This document shows, in pieces, positions 10,653 through 19,253 of a stretch of DNA of 64,000 nucleotides (within the stretch, counting starts at the first letter, position 1; each line of letters begins with the position of its first letter). Under the pieces are notes generated by a model that was not told the DNA's origin, did not search any database, and saw nothing but the letters and a program-made list of their open reading frames with translations. Origin of the DNA: Paenibacillus sabinae T27 (GTDB taxonomy: Bacteria; Bacillota; Bacilli; Paenibacillales; Paenibacillaceae); NCBI RefSeq assembly GCF_000612505.1, contig NZ_CP004078.1:15001-79000 (forward strand), read 5' to 3'. Both the position numbers and the translations under genes were made by a program.

Positions 10653-11548
10653 CTATTCAACGCCAAAGCAGCTTTCAGTCCAAAGAGACGGATAACGATC
10701 CGAAGACAGGCACCTTATTTCTGGTGGCGACGCCGATCGGCAACCTGGAGGATATGACGTTCCGGGCGGTTCGGACTCTAAAAGAGTGCGATATTATCGC
10801 CGCCGAGGATACAAGGCAGACGCGCAAGCTGCTCAGCCATTTCGACATTTCTCCCGGTATGCTGTTTAGCTATCATGAGCATAACAAAACGGCCAGCGGC
10901 CCAGAACTGATACGCTATATAATAGAAGGTAAAAATTTGGCTCTGGTCAGCGATGCCGGTCTGCCGGCCATTTCCGACCCGGGCGCCGACCTGGTTGCGC
11001 TCGCTGTGCGCGAAGGCATCCCGGTTGTTCCGGTCCCCGGAGCGAATGCCGCGTTGTCCGCGCTGATCGCTTCCGGTCTGCCGACCAATAGTTTTACTTT
11101 TGTCGGTTTTCTGCCGCGCGAGCGAAAAAGCATCCAGGCGGTGCTTGCCCCGCTGCGCGCCGCCCAGGGAACGCTGCTCTTCTACGAGTCACCGCACCGG
11201 ATAGTGAAGACGCTCTCCCATTTGCAAGAGGCCTTCGGAAACCGGCGAATCGTTCTCGCCCGCGAGCTTACGAAACGGTACGAAGAATTCCTGCGCGGCA
11301 CCATTGACGAATGCGCACAGTGGCTGGAAGAGCACCCGCCGCTTGGCGAATATGTCATCGTCGTTGAAGGAGAAAGCCTGGAGGAAGCGCAGGAAGCCGA
11401 TTCCGCCTGGTGGCGCGCGCTCAGTATTGCGGAGCATGTCGCCCATTACGAATCGGAGGGCTCAACCCGCAAGGATGCCATGAAAAAAGCCGCGTCCGAC
11501 CGCGGCGTCGCCAAGCGCGATATTTATAATGCGCTGTTGGAGGAGTAG
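10649..11548 (+). CDS. rsmI: 16S rRNA (cytidine1402-2'-O)-methyltransferase RsmI
   Basis: RsmI methylates the ribose of C1402 in the decoding centre of 16S rRNA. This copy has 299 residues. It shows the tetrapyrrole-methylase fold signatures LFLVATPIGNLEDMTFRAVR, AAEDTRQTRKLL, SDAGLPAISDPGADLV and FVGFLPR. ATG 10649 is the start, overlapping the preceding stop by four bases with AAGAGG upstream; an earlier in-frame ATG at 10601 lies inside the methyltransferase gene. A repeat-rich non-coding stretch follows it. Confidence 0.94.
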   Translation: MTIQRQSSFQSKETDNDPKTGTLFLVATPIGNLEDMTFRAVRTLKECDIIAAEDTRQTRKLLSHFDISPGMLFSYHEHNKTASGPELIRYIIEGKNLALVSDAGLPAISDPGADLVALAVREGIPVVPVPGANAALSALIASGLPTNSFTFVGFLPRERKSIQAVLAPLRAAQGTLLFYESPHRIVKTLSHLQEAFGNRRIVLARELTKRYEEFLRGTIDECAQWLEEHPPLGEYVIVVEGESLEEAQEADSAWWRALSIAEHVAHYESEGSTRKDAMKKAASDRGVAKRDIYNALLEE

Positions 11549-11559
11549 CCACACTAAAT

Positions 11560-11720
11560 GTCAAAGTAAAGCGAATCCCGGAGGGAGAGCCGGGGAAAAC
11601 GTCGAAGTGAAGCGAATCCCGAAGGGAGAGTCGGGGGAGAACGCCGAAGTAGCAGTCCGTGACGGTCACACCAAGCGCCGAAGTGAAGCGATTCCCGAAG
11701 GGAGAGCGGTTGAGTTCCCC
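11560..11720 (+). repeat. Imperfect ~42-bp direct repeats downstream of rsmI
   Basis: At least three copies of a unit built around AAGCGAATCCCGAAGGGAG occur at about 11560-11600, 11601-11642 and 11677-11720. A degenerate spacer with a GTGACGGTCAC palindrome lies between the second and third. Each unit contains the near-palindrome TCCCGAAGGGA. Short reading frames through them look like translated repeat rather than genes. They are probably copies of a dispersed intergenic element; this needs a genome comparison. Confidence 0.7.
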
Positions 11721-11859
11721 CCTCGTAACTTGCAGCGCCGTCAGCACGCATGAAAGGCCCCGAGGCCGATTCCGTCAGGAACCGTCCGAGAAGGGGCCGC
11801 TCCCCCGCCCCAACCCGCTAGATCCCGTCAACCCTTACGCGCCTATCCAACAATTGCGG

Positions 11860-11987
11860 GTGTCCAGAGGGCGCAGCCCTTGGGGCCCTCCTAAAAGTTT
11901 TCCAAAGGAAAACTCGCTTCGGAAGCATAAGCTTTGGGGAGGGTTTGGGAGGGGCCGCCCCCAAAAAAATGGCCCCCCGTATTCACG
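11860..11987 (+). repeat. GC-rich intergenic element made of nested inverted repeats
   Basis: Several short palindromes are packed into about 130 bp: AGGGCGCAGCCCT, GTTTTCC-AAA-GGAAAAC, GCTTCGGAAGC, AAGCATAAGCTT and GGGGCCGCCCC. An A run and GGCCCCCC follow. There is no plausible gene and no transposase. This layout is like REP or MITE-type dispersed elements. The rest of the gap from rsmI to abrB holds nothing else that I can identify. Confidence 0.55.
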
Positions 11988-12055
11988 GGAGGCTAAGGAG
12001 ATATAAAAAAGGTTAGAATTAACAATTTGATTAATTCCATTATAACCGATTTCGT

Positions 12056-12310
12056 TTAATTTGTCACAGGGGCAGGGATGGCAGAAATGCATTCGTGGCA
12101 AACAATTTTTCCTTTAAAATAAGTCACGTTCTCGGCATTTCCACAAAAAATGCAGGCAGGCTCGTATTTTTTCAGCATGATCCGCTCTCCGTCCACATAA
12201 ATCTCAAGCGCATCTTTTTCTCCAATGCCAAGCGTACGGCGAAGTTCGATCGGAATGACAACCCGTCCCAGTTCGTCTACTTTTCTTACAATGCCCGTTG
12301 ATTTCATCAT
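12056..12310 (-). CDS. abrB: AbrB-family transition-state regulator with zinc-ribbon-like tail
   Basis: This encodes 84 residues. The N-terminal AbrB swapped-hairpin DNA-binding domain is clear (STGIVRKVDELGRVVIPIEL, then RRTLGIGEKDALEIYVDG). The C-terminal part differs from B. subtilis AbrB: it has two CxxC pairs (C53/C56 and C71/C74) that look like a zinc ribbon. AbrB represses post-exponential genes during growth. On this strand GAGAGGAG precedes the ATG by 10 nt. A consensus promoter and Spo0A boxes lie upstream, as at B. subtilis abrB. It points away from ywfO, opposite to nearly everything else in the window. Confidence 0.88.
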   Translation of the reverse strand: MMKSTGIVRKVDELGRVVIPIELRRTLGIGEKDALEIYVDGERIMLKKYEPACIFCGNAENVTYFKGKIVCHECISAIPAPVTN

Positions 12311-12339
12311 AACAATCGTTGCTCCTCTCAATTAATCAA

Positions 12340-12360
12340 AAAATGTCACCATTCGACAAA
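12340..12360 (-). promoter_or_regulatory. Spo0A boxes downstream of the abrB promoter
   Basis: On the minus strand TTTGTCGAA (12351-12359) is a perfect 0A box. After three bases comes TGACATT, in the position of the weaker second box (TGACGAA) of B. subtilis abrB. The pair sits between the -10 element and the abrB start codon, the arrangement through which phosphorylated Spo0A represses abrB in B. subtilis. Confidence 0.65.
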
Positions 12361-12381
12361 CTTCTCTGTTTTATGGTACAT

Positions 12382-12410
12382 ATAATACCAACCATTCCCA
12401 AAACAGTCAA
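12382..12410 (-). promoter_or_regulatory. Sigma-A promoter of abrB
   Basis: On the minus strand TTGACT (12410-12405) and TATTAT (12387-12382) are separated by exactly 17 nt. This puts the transcription start near 12375, about 65 nt before the abrB ATG. Confidence 0.7.
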
Positions 12411-12508
12411 CCTCTTTTTAGAGGATGAATTATTTTCTGATATGATAAGGTTTCTGGAATGGCCGCAGTTCAATCTATATAATAACTATCCAAGAGAAGA
12501 AAGTACAA

Positions 12509-12558
12509 TGTCGAAATGGAAACTAAACGATCCACTTTTTTCGACAAAAACTGACGAA
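12509..12558 (+). promoter_or_regulatory. Cluster of Spo0A-box motifs upstream of the ywfO-like gene
   Basis: Within 50 bp lie TGTCGAA (12509-12515), its exact reverse complement TTCGACA (12540-12546) and TGACGAA (12552-12558). They are 55-100 bp before the start of the HD-domain gene. Together with the abrB boxes they give the abrB/ywfO intergenic region at least four Spo0A-like sites. No clear -35/-10 pair for the HD gene was found. Confidence 0.45.
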
Positions 12559-12612
12559 ATCATCTTTTTTAAAAAAATAAATCAGAAAAACCGATGTTAA
12601 GGAGCTGATTAC

Positions 12613-13899
12613 ATGCAGCAGCCGCTTACGGAAGAAAAGGTATTTAAAGATCCGGTTCATAACTACATCCATGTGCAGGATACGGTGATTTGGCGACTCA
12701 TTAATACGAAGGAATTTCAGCGTCTGCGGCGCATCCGCCAGCTCGGAACCACTTATCTGACCTTTCACGGGGCCGAACACAGCCGGTTCTCCCATTCGCT
12801 TGGGGTCTATGAGATTACACGGCGTATTATTTCCCAATTTGAGCGCAGCGGGTATAAAGACTGGATTCCCGAGGAAAGGCTGCTTACGCTGTGCGCGGCG
12901 CTTCTGCATGATTTGGGTCACGGGCCGTTCTCCCATTCAATAGAAGAAGCTTTTCAAATGAACCATGAAGACTGGACATGCCGAATTATTTTGGAAGACA
13001 CCGGGATTACCGAGATTTTGCAGGAAGTAGAGGAAGATTTTCCACAGAAGGTTGCCTCGGTTATTTGTAAAAAATATGAGCATGACATTGTCGTAAATTT
13101 GGTGTCGAGTCCCCTTGATGCCGACCGCATGGATTATCTGCTCCGCGACGCTTATTACACCGGGGTTAACTACGGCACGATCGATATCGATCGCATTTTG
13201 CGGGTTCTCCGTCCTTATCATGGGCGGGTAGTTGTGAAGGAATCGGGGATGCACGCCATTGAGGACTACCTGATGTCCCGTTACCAGATGTATTGGCAGG
13301 TTTATTTTCACCCGGTTACGCGGAGCTCGGAAATTATTTTGCGGCAGGTGTTCCGCCGGGCCAAGCAGTTGTTTCAGAAAGGCTATTCCTTCCGTTTTAT
13401 GGTTGAGCCGCTGACCGATTTTTTCCGTGGCGGAATCAATGTGCAGCAGTATTTGCAGCTAGATGAAGCGCTTGTGCAGGCGACTTTTATGCAGTGGGCC
13501 TCCGAATCCGACGAACTGCTGAGCGACTTGTGCAGCCGCTTTATTCATCGTAAACTGTATAAATATGTAGAGATGGAAAGCCTTGATATGGAAACGATTG
13601 ACGAAATTCGCCGTAGCTTCGCCGCAGCCGGACTGCACCCGGAATACGACCTGGAAATTGATTTTCCGACAGATTTACCCTATGATGTGTTCCGTCCGGG
13701 AGAGGGCTTTCACGGCAAGCAGATTCTTCTGCTGGATCGTCAGGAACGGCTTCGCGAAATCTCCGAGGTGTCGGATATCGTGCGTTCCATCAGCGGAATT
13801 CACCGGGGGCGCTATCATTTATACTATCCGCAGGACAAGCTGGAAAGAGCGCTTCCAATGCTGCCTGACTCCATTAAAGAATTGTTTGAAATTCGCTAA
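12613..13899 (+). CDS. HD-domain phosphohydrolase (YwfO-like)
   Basis: This encodes 428 residues. The dNTPase-like HD superfamily motifs are clear: HSRFSHSLGVYEITR (first histidine ligands near residues 56-61), LLHDLGHGPFSHS (HD at 99-100), and DADRMDYLLRDAYYTG for the distal aspartate. Relatives include B. subtilis YwfO and dNTP triphosphohydrolases of the SAMHD1 type; the substrate here is inferred only by family. It occupies the slot between abrB and tatD where B. subtilis has metS. GGAGCTGATTAC precedes the ATG, and Spo0A-like boxes lie upstream. Confidence 0.88.
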   Translation: MQQPLTEEKVFKDPVHNYIHVQDTVIWRLINTKEFQRLRRIRQLGTTYLTFHGAEHSRFSHSLGVYEITRRIISQFERSGYKDWIPEERLLTLCAALLHDLGHGPFSHSIEEAFQMNHEDWTCRIILEDTGITEILQEVEEDFPQKVASVICKKYEHDIVVNLVSSPLDADRMDYLLRDAYYTGVNYGTIDIDRILRVLRPYHGRVVVKESGMHAIEDYLMSRYQMYWQVYFHPVTRSSEIILRQVFRRAKQLFQKGYSFRFMVEPLTDFFRGGINVQQYLQLDEALVQATFMQWASESDELLSDLCSRFIHRKLYKYVEMESLDMETIDEIRRSFAAAGLHPEYDLEIDFPTDLPYDVFRPGEGFHGKQILLLDRQERLREISEVSDIVRSISGIHRGRYHLYYPQDKLERALPMLPDSIKELFEIR

Positions 13900-13926
13900 A
13901 AAACAGCAAGGAAAGGGGAAGTGGAC

Positions 13927-14697
13927 ATGCAGCTTTTCGACACTCACACCCATCTGGATGCTCCGCAATTCGACGGGGACCGCGAGGAAACGATTGCGCG
14001 GGCGGTAGAAGCGGGAGTAAGCAAAATGGTCAATGTAGGCTTCAACAGGGAAACGATTCCATCCACGATGAAGCTGGCCGAATCGTATGAATTTATCTAC
14101 GCGGCGGTGGGCTGGCACCCGCAGGACGCGATTGATATGAAGGACGGGGATCTCGATTGGATCGCCTCGCTCTGCAGCCATGACAAAGTTGTGGCTATCG
14201 GAGAAATTGGACTCGATTACTACTGGGATACTTCGCCCAAAGACGTTCAGCATACCGTGTTCCGGCAACAAATCGGGCTGGCTCGGGAGCTGAAGATGCC
14301 AATTATTATTCATAACCGGGATGCCCATGAAGATGTGGTCCGTATTCTCCGCGAAGAGAAGGCTTCGGAAATCGGGGGGATCATGCATTCCTTCTCGGGC
14401 AGCTGGGAGACGGCCAAAATGTGCCTGGATCTGGGCTTTTATCTTTCCTTCGGAGGACCGATCACGTTCAAGAACGCGCGGGTGCCGAAAGAGGTGTTGG
14501 CACAGGTTCCGCTGGACCGTCTGCTGATTGAAACAGACTCCCCTTATCTGACTCCGCACCCCTACCGGGGCAAGCGAAATGAGAGTGCTCATGTCAGGTT
14601 GGTGGCAGAAGCTGCAGCGGAAATAAAAGGAATTGAAGTGGAAAAAATAGCTCAAATTACGTATAAAAACTCACTGGAATTATTTGGTATATTGTGA
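13927..14697 (+). CDS. yabD: TatD-family metal-dependent DNase (YabD)
   Basis: This encodes 256 residues with the TatD family motifs: FDTHTHLDAPQF (metal-binding HxH at residues 7 and 9), IGEIGLDYYW, IIIHNRDAHEDVV, and LLIETDSPYLTPHP with the last metal ligand. These enzymes are TIM-barrel nucleases implicated in DNA repair or RNA processing. ATG 13927 is preferred over GTG 13921 because AAAGGGGAA sits directly against the GTG. Gene order with the yabE-rnmV-rsmA group downstream is conserved with B. subtilis. Confidence 0.91.
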   Translation: MQLFDTHTHLDAPQFDGDREETIARAVEAGVSKMVNVGFNRETIPSTMKLAESYEFIYAAVGWHPQDAIDMKDGDLDWIASLCSHDKVVAIGEIGLDYYWDTSPKDVQHTVFRQQIGLARELKMPIIIHNRDAHEDVVRILREEKASEIGGIMHSFSGSWETAKMCLDLGFYLSFGGPITFKNARVPKEVLAQVPLDRLLIETDSPYLTPHPYRGKRNESAHVRLVAEAAAEIKGIEVEKIAQITYKNSLELFGIL

Positions 14698-14819
14698 AAA
14701 CGGGAGAAAAACGGTTAAAAAAGTGAGGATGAACGAAGGATTAAAGTTTTTTAACATAAAAACGGATGTTTATTACAATAATTTAACCTTTTTTTTGCGC
14801 TTATCTGGTTGAACTGTGC

Positions 14820-14849
14820 TTTACAACATGCATCGAAACAGGATATCAT
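14820..14849 (+). promoter_or_regulatory. Possible promoter of the yabE leader
   Basis: TTTACA (14820-14825) and TATCAT (14844-14849) are separated by 18 nt, about 40 nt before the riboswitch begins. The match is only moderate; the position is what makes it attractive. Confidence 0.35.
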
Positions 14850-14889
14850 CTTGTCAGTGCAGTGAGCTGTTGTTACTGAGACAGCCGCT

Positions 14890-15150
14890 GATCATAAATC
14901 GTCTCGCTGAGTCTCCGTATGGAGAACGGGGGAACCAATATCGCTTTGCCGTATGCCGATAGCCTTACATAACTGTACATCAGGTTGGCGTTGCAAGCTG
15001 TATTTGATTTCTTCACGTGGTCTTTGGGGTGAATTTGAAGGCAATCGCCATGAGCGGTTGACCCGAGATAGGGCGTCTCTCTTTCGTCCGAACCCGACAG
15101 CTAACCCCGTAAGCGCAAGTAAGAGAGGAAACCTCGTGCTTTGGCCGTTT
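14890..15150 (+). promoter_or_regulatory. ydaO/yuaA-type cyclic-di-AMP riboswitch
   Basis: Conserved blocks of the ydaO class appear in the right order and spacing: AACGGGGGAACCAA (14925-14938), GGGGTGAAT (15026-15034), CGAACCCGACAGCTAACCCC (15089-15108), then GTAAGCGC and an AGAGGAAA tail. It precedes a terminator and then yabE, a cell-wall-associated gene, which is a known regulon type for this class. In studied members c-di-AMP binding favours termination, so high ligand should lower yabE expression. The exact ends are estimates. Confidence 0.92.
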
Positions 15151-15162
15151 ATTCGGACATTC

Positions 15163-15216
15163 CAAGAAGCCACGAAAGAGTCCTCTGATTCAGACTCTTT
15201 ATTTAGGCTTCTTTTT
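15163..15216 (+). terminator. Riboswitch expression-platform terminator
   Basis: AAGAAGCC...AAAGAGTC pairs with GACTCTTT...GGCTTCTT, giving a long two-part stem ending in a T run about 190 nt before yabE. This is the terminator expected to be controlled by the upstream c-di-AMP aptamer. No gene lies between it and yabE. Confidence 0.87.
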
Positions 15217-15406
15217 GTTTGACTTAAACGCGGTCGGCCTGTGAACTGTTATATAACAGGCTGAGAATGCCATGCCGGGCAGGCGATTTATGAGCAGGAT
15301 GCGAGAAGCCGCGATTAGTATCGTGTCCTGTGACAATCTCTTGTAGTTTTGCCTTGAACCTGCAGTTCGGTTTACGGTTCGGGCGGACTATGTAAGGAGG
15401 ATGTAG

Positions 15407-16567
15407 ATGATGGGCGTATTCCAACCCGAAGTATCCCATGATTCGCAATCATCCAGCAGGTCTTATGCATTACGGCTACGTCTTGAACAGGTTAATTTGC
15501 GCACCTGGGCACTTGCAGGCGTAATCGGGGTAGCTATCGCGCTGCTTATTTTTCTCTACGTACACTCTCAAAGCAGCAAACAAATTGTTTTAGAGATAGA
15601 CGGGCAGACTCGCACGCTGGATACGCGCGAAGCGCTTCTGAGCGAAGCTCTGGCCCAAGAATCCATCTCGTTGAAACCGTATGACAAACTATCTGCGGGT
15701 CTTGACGACGAGATCAAAGACGGTGACCGGATTGTAATTGACCGGGCGCAGGAGCTCACTCTGACTGAAAATGGACAGACCAAAAAGCTGTACACGACCG
15801 AGGATACGATCGGTCAGGCCATGAATAGTCTGGGCATTACGCTGAATGCTCACGACAAGGTTTTTCCTTCGCTAGACACCGCAATCTCCGCCAAAACGGA
15901 AGTCAAGATCATCCGCATCAACAAGCAGGTTGTGAAGCGGACCCAGAGCTTGCCTTTCCGGGTTATCAAGACGGCGGACCCCTCCCTGACCGTAGGGACC
16001 GTACGAGTAGCACAGGCCGGCAAGCCTGGCGCCATCATCCAGCATATTGAGAAGACATACCAGGACGGCAAGCTTGTCTCGATGCGCATGGTTGGCAAAG
16101 AAGTGCAGACGGTGACCAAGGATAAAGTAATCGCCGTAGGTACGAAAGCCCTGCCCAAAGCCGAAGTAGCGAAAGTATCTTCCGTTAGCAGCACCACTTC
16201 CAATAAGACCAATGTCAGAAGCAGCAATGTTGCCAGCAAATCCGGCGTGCAGTTTGAGTACAAAAGACTGATCAAGAACGTTTCGATGACGGCATATTCT
16301 TCGGAGGAACCGGGAATCGGCACGCGTACTGCTTCCGGAACACGCGTAACGGAAGGACGGACTATAGCTGTGGATCCTAGTGTGATTCCGATCGGCTGGT
16401 GGGTGTACATCGAGGGACTTGGGTTCCGCCGCGCTGAGGATACCGGCGGCGCCATCAAAGGACATAAGATCGACGTTTACTATGATTCACTGAGCCATGC
16501 CCGTAGTTTCGGCCGCAAATCGCGTGCCGTGTACGTAATCGGTCCGGTTAGACCGGAGCTGGATTAA
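15407..16567 (+). CDS. yabE: Cell-wall-associated G5/3D domain protein YabE
   Basis: This encodes 386 residues. There is one N-terminal membrane anchor (about residues 36-54), then two DUF348 repeats (from about residues 60 and 118) and a G5 domain around residues 175-250. A C-terminal 3D domain carries MTAYSSEEPG, TASGTRVTEGRTIAVDP and DTGGAIKGHKIDVYYD, the last with the aspartates of the catalytic centre. Related proteins are Rpf/stationary-phase-survival-like cell wall lytic enzymes acting outside the membrane. AAGGAGG lies 6 nt before ATG 15407; ATG 15410 is equally possible. Expression is probably controlled by the c-di-AMP riboswitch upstream. Confidence 0.92.
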   Translation: MMGVFQPEVSHDSQSSSRSYALRLRLEQVNLRTWALAGVIGVAIALLIFLYVHSQSSKQIVLEIDGQTRTLDTREALLSEALAQESISLKPYDKLSAGLDDEIKDGDRIVIDRAQELTLTENGQTKKLYTTEDTIGQAMNSLGITLNAHDKVFPSLDTAISAKTEVKIIRINKQVVKRTQSLPFRVIKTADPSLTVGTVRVAQAGKPGAIIQHIEKTYQDGKLVSMRMVGKEVQTVTKDKVIAVGTKALPKAEVAKVSSVSSTTSNKTNVRSSNVASKSGVQFEYKRLIKNVSMTAYSSEEPGIGTRTASGTRVTEGRTIAVDPSVIPIGWWVYIEGLGFRRAEDTGGAIKGHKIDVYYDSLSHARSFGRKSRAVYVIGPVRPELD

Positions 16568-16637
16568 TCATTTTGCAAAAATGGCGGCAATACGCTATAG
16601 TGATGTAAGCTCGTCACTTATATAATTCTAAGCCGGA

Positions 16638-16668
16638 AAGAAGAGGAGCGAATCCTCTTCTTTTTTTG
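16638..16668 (+). terminator. Rho-independent terminator after yabE
   Basis: AAGAAGAGGA and TCCTCTTCTT form a perfect 10-bp stem with a 5-nt loop, followed by T residues. Confidence 0.88.
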
Positions 16669-16728
16669 CTTTTATGTTTTGGTGCAGCAGGCCGGGGATA
16701 AGGCCGCTGCGGGAGGAAAAGATAAATC

Positions 16729-17277
16729 ATGATTAAAGAATTGATTGTCGTCGAGGGCAAAAGCGATACCGCCGCCGTCAAAAGGGCGGTCGATGCCGAC
16801 ACGATCGAGACCGGAGGTTCGGCGGTGGACCGACGGGTCATCGCCAAGATCGCACTGGCGGCGGAGCGCCGGGGCGTCATTATTTTGACCGATCCGGATC
16901 ATGCGGGGGAACGGATACGCAAGATTGTCTCGTCGAAGGTGCCGGGCTGCAAGCATGCTTTTATTCCGGAGGAGGAGGCCACTCTAAAAGGCGATATCGG
17001 CGTCGAGAACGCATCGCCGGAGGCGATCCGCCATGCGCTTAAGCATGTGCATACGTCCTTTGAAGGGGCACCGGTGCTGATAGGAATGGATGATCTTCTG
17101 GCTGCCGGGATGATTGTGCATCCCCATGCCGCGCAGCGGAGAATGGCGCTTGGGAATGCGCTGGGCATCGGTTACTGCAACGGCAAGCAATTGTACAAGC
17201 GGCTGGCGATGTTCGGCATTACGCCCGAAGAGTTCGGAGCTGCGGTGAGGCAAATCGAGCAGGGAGGTCAATCCTAA
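16729..17277 (+). CDS. rnmV: Ribonuclease M5
   Basis: RNase M5 performs the final maturation of 5S rRNA in low-GC Gram-positives. This copy has 182 residues. The Toprim domain is evident: [17 protein letters not shown] with the catalytic glutamate, and [15 protein letters not shown] with the DxD-type acidic pair. A GGAGGA lies 11 nt before the ATG. Its TAA shares one base with the ATG of rsmA, and the rnmV-rsmA pair is conserved with B. subtilis. Confidence 0.94.
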   Translation: MIKELIVVEGKSDTAAVKRAVDADTIETGGSAVDRRVIAKIALAAERRGVIILTDPDHAGERIRKIVSSKVPGCKHAFIPEEEATLKGDIGVENASPEAIRHALKHVHTSFEGAPVLIGMDDLLAAGMIVHPHAAQRRMALGNALGIGYCNGKQLYKRLAMFGITPEEFGAAVRQIEQGGQS

Positions 17278-18161
17278 TGAGCGGCAGGGAAGAAATTTCA
17301 TCCCCAAAAAGGACGAAGGAAATTATCGCGGCCCATGGATTTTCGTTCAAGAAGAGCCTCGGCCAGAATTTTCTCATCGACCAGAATATTTTAAATAAAA
17401 TTGTAGAGGCGGCGGACCTGAATGAAGGCACGGGCGCTCTTGAGATCGGCCCCGGCATCGGCGCGTTGACCGAGCGTCTGGCGATGTCGGCGGGCGCCGT
17501 AACGGCTGTAGAGATCGACCAGCGTCTGATTCCGATTTTGCAGGATGTACTGTCCTCGTATTCCCATGTCAATATACGGCATGCCGATGTGCTTAAAGTC
17601 GATCTGCACGAATTGTTCAGAGAAGATTTCTCGGAAGTCAGCAAGGTCAGTGTGGTCGCCAATCTGCCTTACTATGTGACGACCCCGATTCTGATGAAGC
17701 TGCTGGAGGAAAGGTTGCCGCTCTCAAACATTGTCGTGATGATTCAAAAAGAGGTCGCCGAGCGGATGGCAGCTAGGCCGGGAGGCAAGGATTATGGCAG
17801 CCTGAGCATTGCCGTGCAGTATTACAGCGAGCCGGAGCTGATCTGCACGGTGCCGCACACGGTGTTTATTCCCCAGCCGAATGTGGAGTCGGCGGTGATC
17901 CGGCTGAAGATCAGGGAGCGTCCGCCTGTTGAGGTTAAGGACGAGAAGCACTTTTTTGATGTCGTTCGAGCCTCCTTTACGCAGCGGCGCAAGACCATAT
18001 CCAATAATTTGAAAGCCCGCTTCTTTCCGGGTGAGGGAAGAGAGGCGCTGGAAGCGCTGCTGGCCGAGGCGGGAATTGAACCTTCGCGCCGAGGTGAGAC
18101 GCTAAGCCTTGCGGAGTATGCGCGCCTTAGCGACGTCCTGTTTGATGCAGGCCGCGTGTAG
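17277..18161 (+). CDS. rsmA: 16S rRNA (adenine1518/1519-N6)-dimethyltransferase
   Basis: RsmA (KsgA) dimethylates two adjacent adenines near the 3' end of 16S rRNA late in 30S assembly. The protein has 294 residues. Motifs are [16 protein letters not shown] at the N-terminus, [14 protein letters not shown] for SAM binding and [17 protein letters not shown] as the catalytic NLPY motif. AGGGAGGT precedes the ATG by 8 nt. It is translationally coupled to rnmV by a one-base overlap. Confidence 0.95.
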   Translation: MSGREEISSPKRTKEIIAAHGFSFKKSLGQNFLIDQNILNKIVEAADLNEGTGALEIGPGIGALTERLAMSAGAVTAVEIDQRLIPILQDVLSSYSHVNIRHADVLKVDLHELFREDFSEVSKVSVVANLPYYVTTPILMKLLEERLPLSNIVVMIQKEVAERMAARPGGKDYGSLSIAVQYYSEPELICTVPHTVFIPQPNVESAVIRLKIRERPPVEVKDEKHFFDVVRASFTQRRKTISNNLKARFFPGEGREALEALLAEAGIEPSRRGETLSLAEYARLSDVLFDAGRV

Positions 18162-18254
18162 AGCCTCCTGATCGAATTTCCTGTTAAGTAATGCGGCCAA
18201 ATGATGAACCATCCGTTATCTTTGCCCATACGATGGGGTAGAGGTGATGTTCTG

Positions 18255-19154
18255 GTGAATGTAGGAGATTTGGTCGTTCGAAGATCTTATGGCGGTGATG
18301 TGACTTTTCGAGTAGAGTATATGACGCGAAATCAGGCCATCATCAAAGGTACCGAATTTCGGCTGCTGGCGGATTCTCCGCTGAACGATCTGGTTCAGGT
18401 GCCGGCCACGGCCAAGACGGAGCTGGGGGAACGAGCGCGGATTAAAGCCGCCGAGTCGCTGACGGAGCTGAGAAAGGACCGGCAGGAGCCCAGCCGGTTC
18501 GGCGTCGGCCATGGGATGGGTATGTTGGAGCAGCCGCCGAAGGAAGTCTCTTACTTTGAGCTTCCCGGCAAGGTGCTGCATCTTGACGGCGATCCGGGTT
18601 ATTTGAATAAAAGCCTCAGCCTGTATGAGCAGCTGCGAATTCCGGCCGAGGGATATCATGTTCGCGAAGCTGAGATGGCGTCGGTTTTATACCGCCTGCT
18701 GCCCAGGGTCCGTCCCAACGTCGTAGTGGTCACAGGTCATGACGGTGTGCTGAAGTCGCTGCAAACCTATGATCTGCACAGCTTAAGCAGCTACAAAAAT
18801 TCGCAAAATTTCGTTGCCGCAATTCGTGTGGCCCGGGACTACGAACGCCACTACGACGCGCTGACAATTGTCGCCGGGGCCTGCCAGTCGCACTTTGAAG
18901 CGCTTCTTGGGGCCGGGGCGAACTTTGCAAGCTCGCCGGGACGTATCCTGATCCATGCTCTGGACCCGGTGTACATCGCGGCCAAGGCTGCTCTGACCTC
19001 CGTCAGGGAAACCATCAACCTCGGCGACGTGCTGCATAATACAATCAGCGGCAGCCAGGGGCTTGGCGGTATTGAAACACGCGGAAGCCTTCGGATCGGC
19101 ATGCCGCGTCTGCAAGATCTTTCCACGCTGAAAGTGACGCCTTCCGCCATATAA
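18255..19154 (+). CDS. yabG: Sporulation-specific protease YabG
   Basis: YabG is a cysteine protease that processes spore coat proteins such as SpoIVA in B. subtilis. The protein here has 299 residues; the regions GDLVVRRSYGGDVTFRV at the N-terminus, VLHLDGDPGYL and VVVTGHDGVLK match the family. Start GTG 18255 follows GAGGTGATG; an upstream ATG at 18201 in frame would add residues outside the family. A sigma-K-like motif (AAC, then CATACGATG at 18227-18235 after 17 nt) lies upstream, but its start point would fall almost on the RBS, so I rate it low. Position between rsmA and veg is conserved. Confidence 0.9.
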   Translation: MNVGDLVVRRSYGGDVTFRVEYMTRNQAIIKGTEFRLLADSPLNDLVQVPATAKTELGERARIKAAESLTELRKDRQEPSRFGVGHGMGMLEQPPKEVSYFELPGKVLHLDGDPGYLNKSLSLYEQLRIPAEGYHVREAEMASVLYRLLPRVRPNVVVVTGHDGVLKSLQTYDLHSLSSYKNSQNFVAAIRVARDYERHYDALTIVAGACQSHFEALLGAGANFASSPGRILIHALDPVYIAAKAALTSVRETINLGDVLHNTISGSQGLGGIETRGSLRIGMPRLQDLSTLKVTPSAI

Positions 19155-19211
19155 AGAGTCCGGCCTTAAAGCTCTGTTCTTGTCCACCCGATTTTGTTCA
19201 AAAAAATATCG

Positions 19212-19241
19212 TTGACAAACATAATTGCCATCTAATATAAT
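19212..19241 (+). promoter_or_regulatory. Upstream sigma-A promoter of veg
   Basis: TTGACA (19212-19217) and TATAAT (19236-19241) are both perfect hexamers, separated by 18 nt. It is the first of two tandem promoters before veg. Confidence 0.7.
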
Positions 19242-19253
19242 TATCTGTTTGAT

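Noticed and set aside
11659..12006. 115-codon plus-strand frame in the rsmI-abrB gap
   Set aside because: It runs through the direct repeats and the palindromic element; its composition is translated repeat, with no RBS and no known domain.
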